This document shows positions 42,013 to 44,429 of a DNA stretch of 44,429 nucleotides, in pieces (position 1 is the stretch's first letter; the number at the start of each line of letters is the position of its first letter). The translations under genes and the position numbers were made by a program. The stretch is from Chara braunii (taxonomy: Eukaryota > Streptophyta > Charophyceae > Charales > Characeae), in the NCBI GenBank assembly GCA_003427395.1, contig BFEA01000238.1, positions 1,367,217-1,411,645 on the forward strand, read 5' to 3'. A model generated the notes under the pieces. That model was not told the origin of the DNA. It was given only the letters and a program-made list of their open reading frames with translations, and made no database searches.

Positions 42013-42403
42013 TTCGAGAATGAAAGGGAGAGACCCTTCATCATTGAAGCCGACGGCGACCCGATAGCATTAGGAGGAGTACTCGTGCAGCAAGATGAAA
42101 ATGGTAAAGAAAGACCACTTAGATTTGAGAGTCGCACCCTTAATTCGGTTGAGAGCGGTTATATTCAGTTCAGGAAGGAGCTCCTTGCAATCCTGCACTG
42201 TCTCAGGGTGTTTGGATACTATGTTATGGGGCGGAGATTCATCCTAAGAACGGATTCCACGGCTGTAATCGGAGTTGTTAAGAGACATCAACAAGCAGAT
42301 GCTACGGTTAGTAGGTGAATAACTCATATATGGACGTATGATTTTGTATTAGAAAAGGTGCCTACTGATAAGAATCGAGCCGATGGGCTGAGCCGCGTAG
42401 AAT
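42013..42403 (+). pseudogene. pol: Retroelement C RNase H
   Basis: Same frame as the RT. FIIEADGDPIALGGVLVQQD (first Asp), SGYIQFRKELLAILHCL (Glu) and ILRTDSTAVIG (Asp) keep the three acidic residues. A stop at 42316 precedes the usual end NRADGLSRVE. Catalytically plausible except for the stops. Confidence 0.85.
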
Positions 42404-42893
42404 GAGATCAATAGATGATGAATCTCTTGAGGAGGCACCCTTCATTGACGAATTTCTTATGGAAGACGATGATGAAGGACTACCTCCAGCTCCTAGTTGT
42501 TATACAGCCTCAGCTATAGCAACGAGCAAGGAAGACTGCTGGGGAGAAAAGAAAGACCCTTACCTCTACTACCTCCTAACTCAAGAGGATGAGGAGGAAG
42601 GATGGTATGGGATGGTAGAACAAGCCGCTGTTGCAGCTCATGAGCTGGCAGAGAGTTCAAAGATGACTTAGCGAAGGTTGAATGAGATAGAGGAAGAGTC
42701 GGATGACCAGGAGCAAGATAAGGACGCTGAGGGGATATTTAAGAAGGATGAGTATGATGGGAAATATAAGAGGATTGGTATGGTGATGAGCAGTAATCAG
42801 TTGGACGAATTCTACAATGAGAAGACAAAAGAACCTTTAGACTACGTAGGGGTCACATTTTTGTGGATGCAAAGGAAAGACTACCGCCGATGA
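42402..42893 (+). pseudogene. pol: Acidic spacer between RNase H and integrase
   Basis: An open, strongly acidic stretch (EEAPFIDEFLMEDDDEGLPP, then IEEESDDQEQDKDAEG) with one stop at 42669. It occupies the linker position between RNase H and the integrase zinc domain, in a frame shifted from both neighbours. No domain recognised. Confidence 0.55.
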
Positions 42894-44098
42894 GAGTGGT
42901 GTGTGGTAAGGAAAGACAACTAGAGGTGATCGCCGCACTGCATGAGAGTGTAGCAGGGGTTCATAGGGGTGCTGATGCTACACACTATAAAGTATCCCGA
43001 CTATATCACTGGGATGACCCGAGAGATATGGTTATGAGATATTGTAAGTCATGTGAGGCTTGTCAGAAAAGGTCATCTGTGAGAGTGATTGAACCCTTAT
43101 ACCCCACTGTTCTTGCTGAACCTGGTAGTACTGTTCACCTTGATCTAATTACTATGCCGCCTAGTAAGGATGAAATGAAATATGTACTAAATATGAGAGA
43201 TAATATGTCTAGTTATGTTAAAGCAAAAACCATCCGTAAGAAAACCGCAAAGGCAGTGGCAGATTGGATCGAGAAAATCTACCTAAGGTACCCCATTCAT
43301 ACGTGAGTTTGTGGCTGATCAGGGATCAAAGTTCAAGAACGAGATGGTCAGAACGATCATGTTCAGACTTGGAGTCAGGATCAGGTTTGTGACACCATAT
43401 CATCCTCAGGCTAATGCACCAGTGAAAAGAGGTCACAGAACACTAAAGGATGCTATATCAAAATGGTGCCAATGTGACTCTAGGAACTGACCATCTTTCT
43501 TGAGGTTATGCACCTATTACACTCTGACATGCTGATAATGTGACTGTCAAACGGACTACGGGTTATGCACCTATTACACTCTGGTATGGCAGGTATGCTG
43601 CTTCTCCCATTGAGAACCTGGACCCATGAGGCGCAGAGAGAGTCATACTTCACAGAGGAGTTGCTGAGGCTGAGGATCAGGCAGATCAAGGAAGTGGATG
43701 AGGCCATAATTGAGGCCACAAAGAGGATGTCAGGCAGCAGATTATCTGATCAGACATGATGGAACAACAAGAGGTATATCAGGAAGGAACGACTTCAGGT
43801 CGGGGATATTGTACTTCTACATGATACATCTCTCGAGACAAAGTGAACCAAGAGATTGGAGGCCAGGTAGATGGGATCTTTCAGGATCATCAGAGAGGTT
43901 GAAGGCAAGGCCTATGAGTTAGCAGAGTTGGATGAAACGAAATCCCATGGTATAGTATCTGGCTCCTGGCTCCGAAAATTCATACTATGAGATGCAAATT
44001 TGATCTGAGTTTGGGCAGAATGATGAGGCGAGGCCCGTGAGCCGTCTAGCATCAGCCTGGACATGCTGGGTCGTGGCTAGTGTGCCCTCAGCGAGGGT
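42863..44098 (+). pseudogene. pol: Retroelement C integrase
   Basis: HHCC domain intact: ALHESVAGVHRGADATHYK, then YCKSCEACQKR. The core shows STVHLDLITMPPSKDEMKYV (first Asp) and, after a frame change near 43300, FVADQGSKFKNEM (second Asp, codon 43317). The catalytic Glu position reads YHPQANAPVKRGH: Lys (AAA at 43425) instead of Glu. Then HADNVTVKRTTGYAPITLWY and, in later frames, LQVGDIVLLHDTSLETK, KAYELAELDETKSHGIVSGS and a WLRKF end near 43985. Several stops and frameshifts. 43990-44098 is non-coding. Confidence 0.9.
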
Positions 44099-44429
44099 TG
44101 TCACAGCCCCGGCCCTGGGGGTCCGGTGCGGTGGTCCCTTGAACCCAACCCGGGAGGGGCAAAAAAAAATAAAATAAAAAATAAATAAAAAAACTAAATC
44201 AAAAAATAAATAAAAAAATTAATAAAAAAATAAAAATAAAAATACAGGGGGGTGCGCAGCGGACGCCTGCACCCCATGGGCCTAACTACAAAAATGTAGT
44301 TTTGGCCCCACCTCGGAACCCCCCTGGGGCTACACCCTCCCCTGGTGAGCCCGGGGTGGCCCTGGGCGCGGGACCGGGGGCGGGGCCGAGCGGGGTGCGG
44401 GGCCGGGGATGGTTGGGAGGGGGGGCGGG
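44099..44429. mobile_element. Start of an unrelated LTR-like or repeat sequence
   Basis: TGTCACAGCCCCGGCCC begins after gcgaggg, which could be a short polypurine tract. The rest is an A-rich block (about 44161-44245, aaaataaataaaaa) between GC-rich flanks rising to very high G at the window end. It has no match in the candidate 5' LTR at 29562, so it is either a different element inserted here or shows that the 5' LTR boundary is wrong. Truncated by the window. Confidence 0.35.

Noticed and set aside
1-44429. tRNA, rRNA, telomere repeats, hammerhead ribozyme (CTGATGA plus GAAA)
   Set aside because: Looked for by eye on both strands; no convincing match.

Overview
The window is eukaryotic nuclear DNA made almost entirely of decayed transposable elements and tandem repeats. 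I see no rRNA, tRNA, CRISPR array, prokaryotic operon or intact host gene. The retroelement proteins (gypsy integrase and gag wording, and a primer-binding site complementary to plant-type tRNA-Asp) point to the green plant lineage. From memory they look most like charophyte algae such as Chara; I could not check this by search.

Layout, left to right. 1-2350 holds a 374-bp tandem duplication, TA-rich microsatellites, a hAT-like MITE (770-1530) with a related fragment, a PIF/Harbinger transposase remnant and a degenerate solo LTR. 2350-4930 is unassigned apart from a GAT microsatellite. 4935-11285 is retroelement A, a plus-strand Ty3/gypsy pseudo-element (gag, protease, RT, RNase H, integrase) with many stops. 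Two unrelated MITEs sit inside it (6440-7055 and 9900-10494); each has a target duplication whose precise removal restores the host reading frame. A 46-bp inverted repeat marks a rearranged 3' end.

12022-15795 and 20516-24236 are two copies (about 3.7 kb) of one mostly non-coding sequence. The second copy abuts an LTR (24244-24660) and the start of a primer-binding site. The same LTR family (19508 to about 19980) plus a better primer-binding site precedes a minus-strand gag (retroelement B, 19300-18330). The copies are therefore best read as internal domains of a large non-autonomous (LARD-like) derivative in the minus orientation. Between them lies a satellite with a 240-bp higher-order period.

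25990-29560 contains degenerate repeats, a five-copy hairpin repeat and otherwise unassigned DNA. 29562-44098 is retroelement C, the most interesting part. A possible 6.3-kb 5' LTR is built largely from successive minisatellites whose units can each fold into a hairpin, and it also holds two long ORFs. A tRNA-Asp primer-binding site follows at 35835. Then comes a compact string of small ORFs (36089-38431), four of them mutual paralogues, spaced by 3-25 nt or overlapping by ATGA wherever the joints are clear. After these come gag, protease, RT/RNase H and integrase. The tandem paralogous ORFs between primer-binding site and gag are, to my knowledge, not a described feature of Ty3/gypsy elements. 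A new repeat begins at about 44099 and runs off the window.
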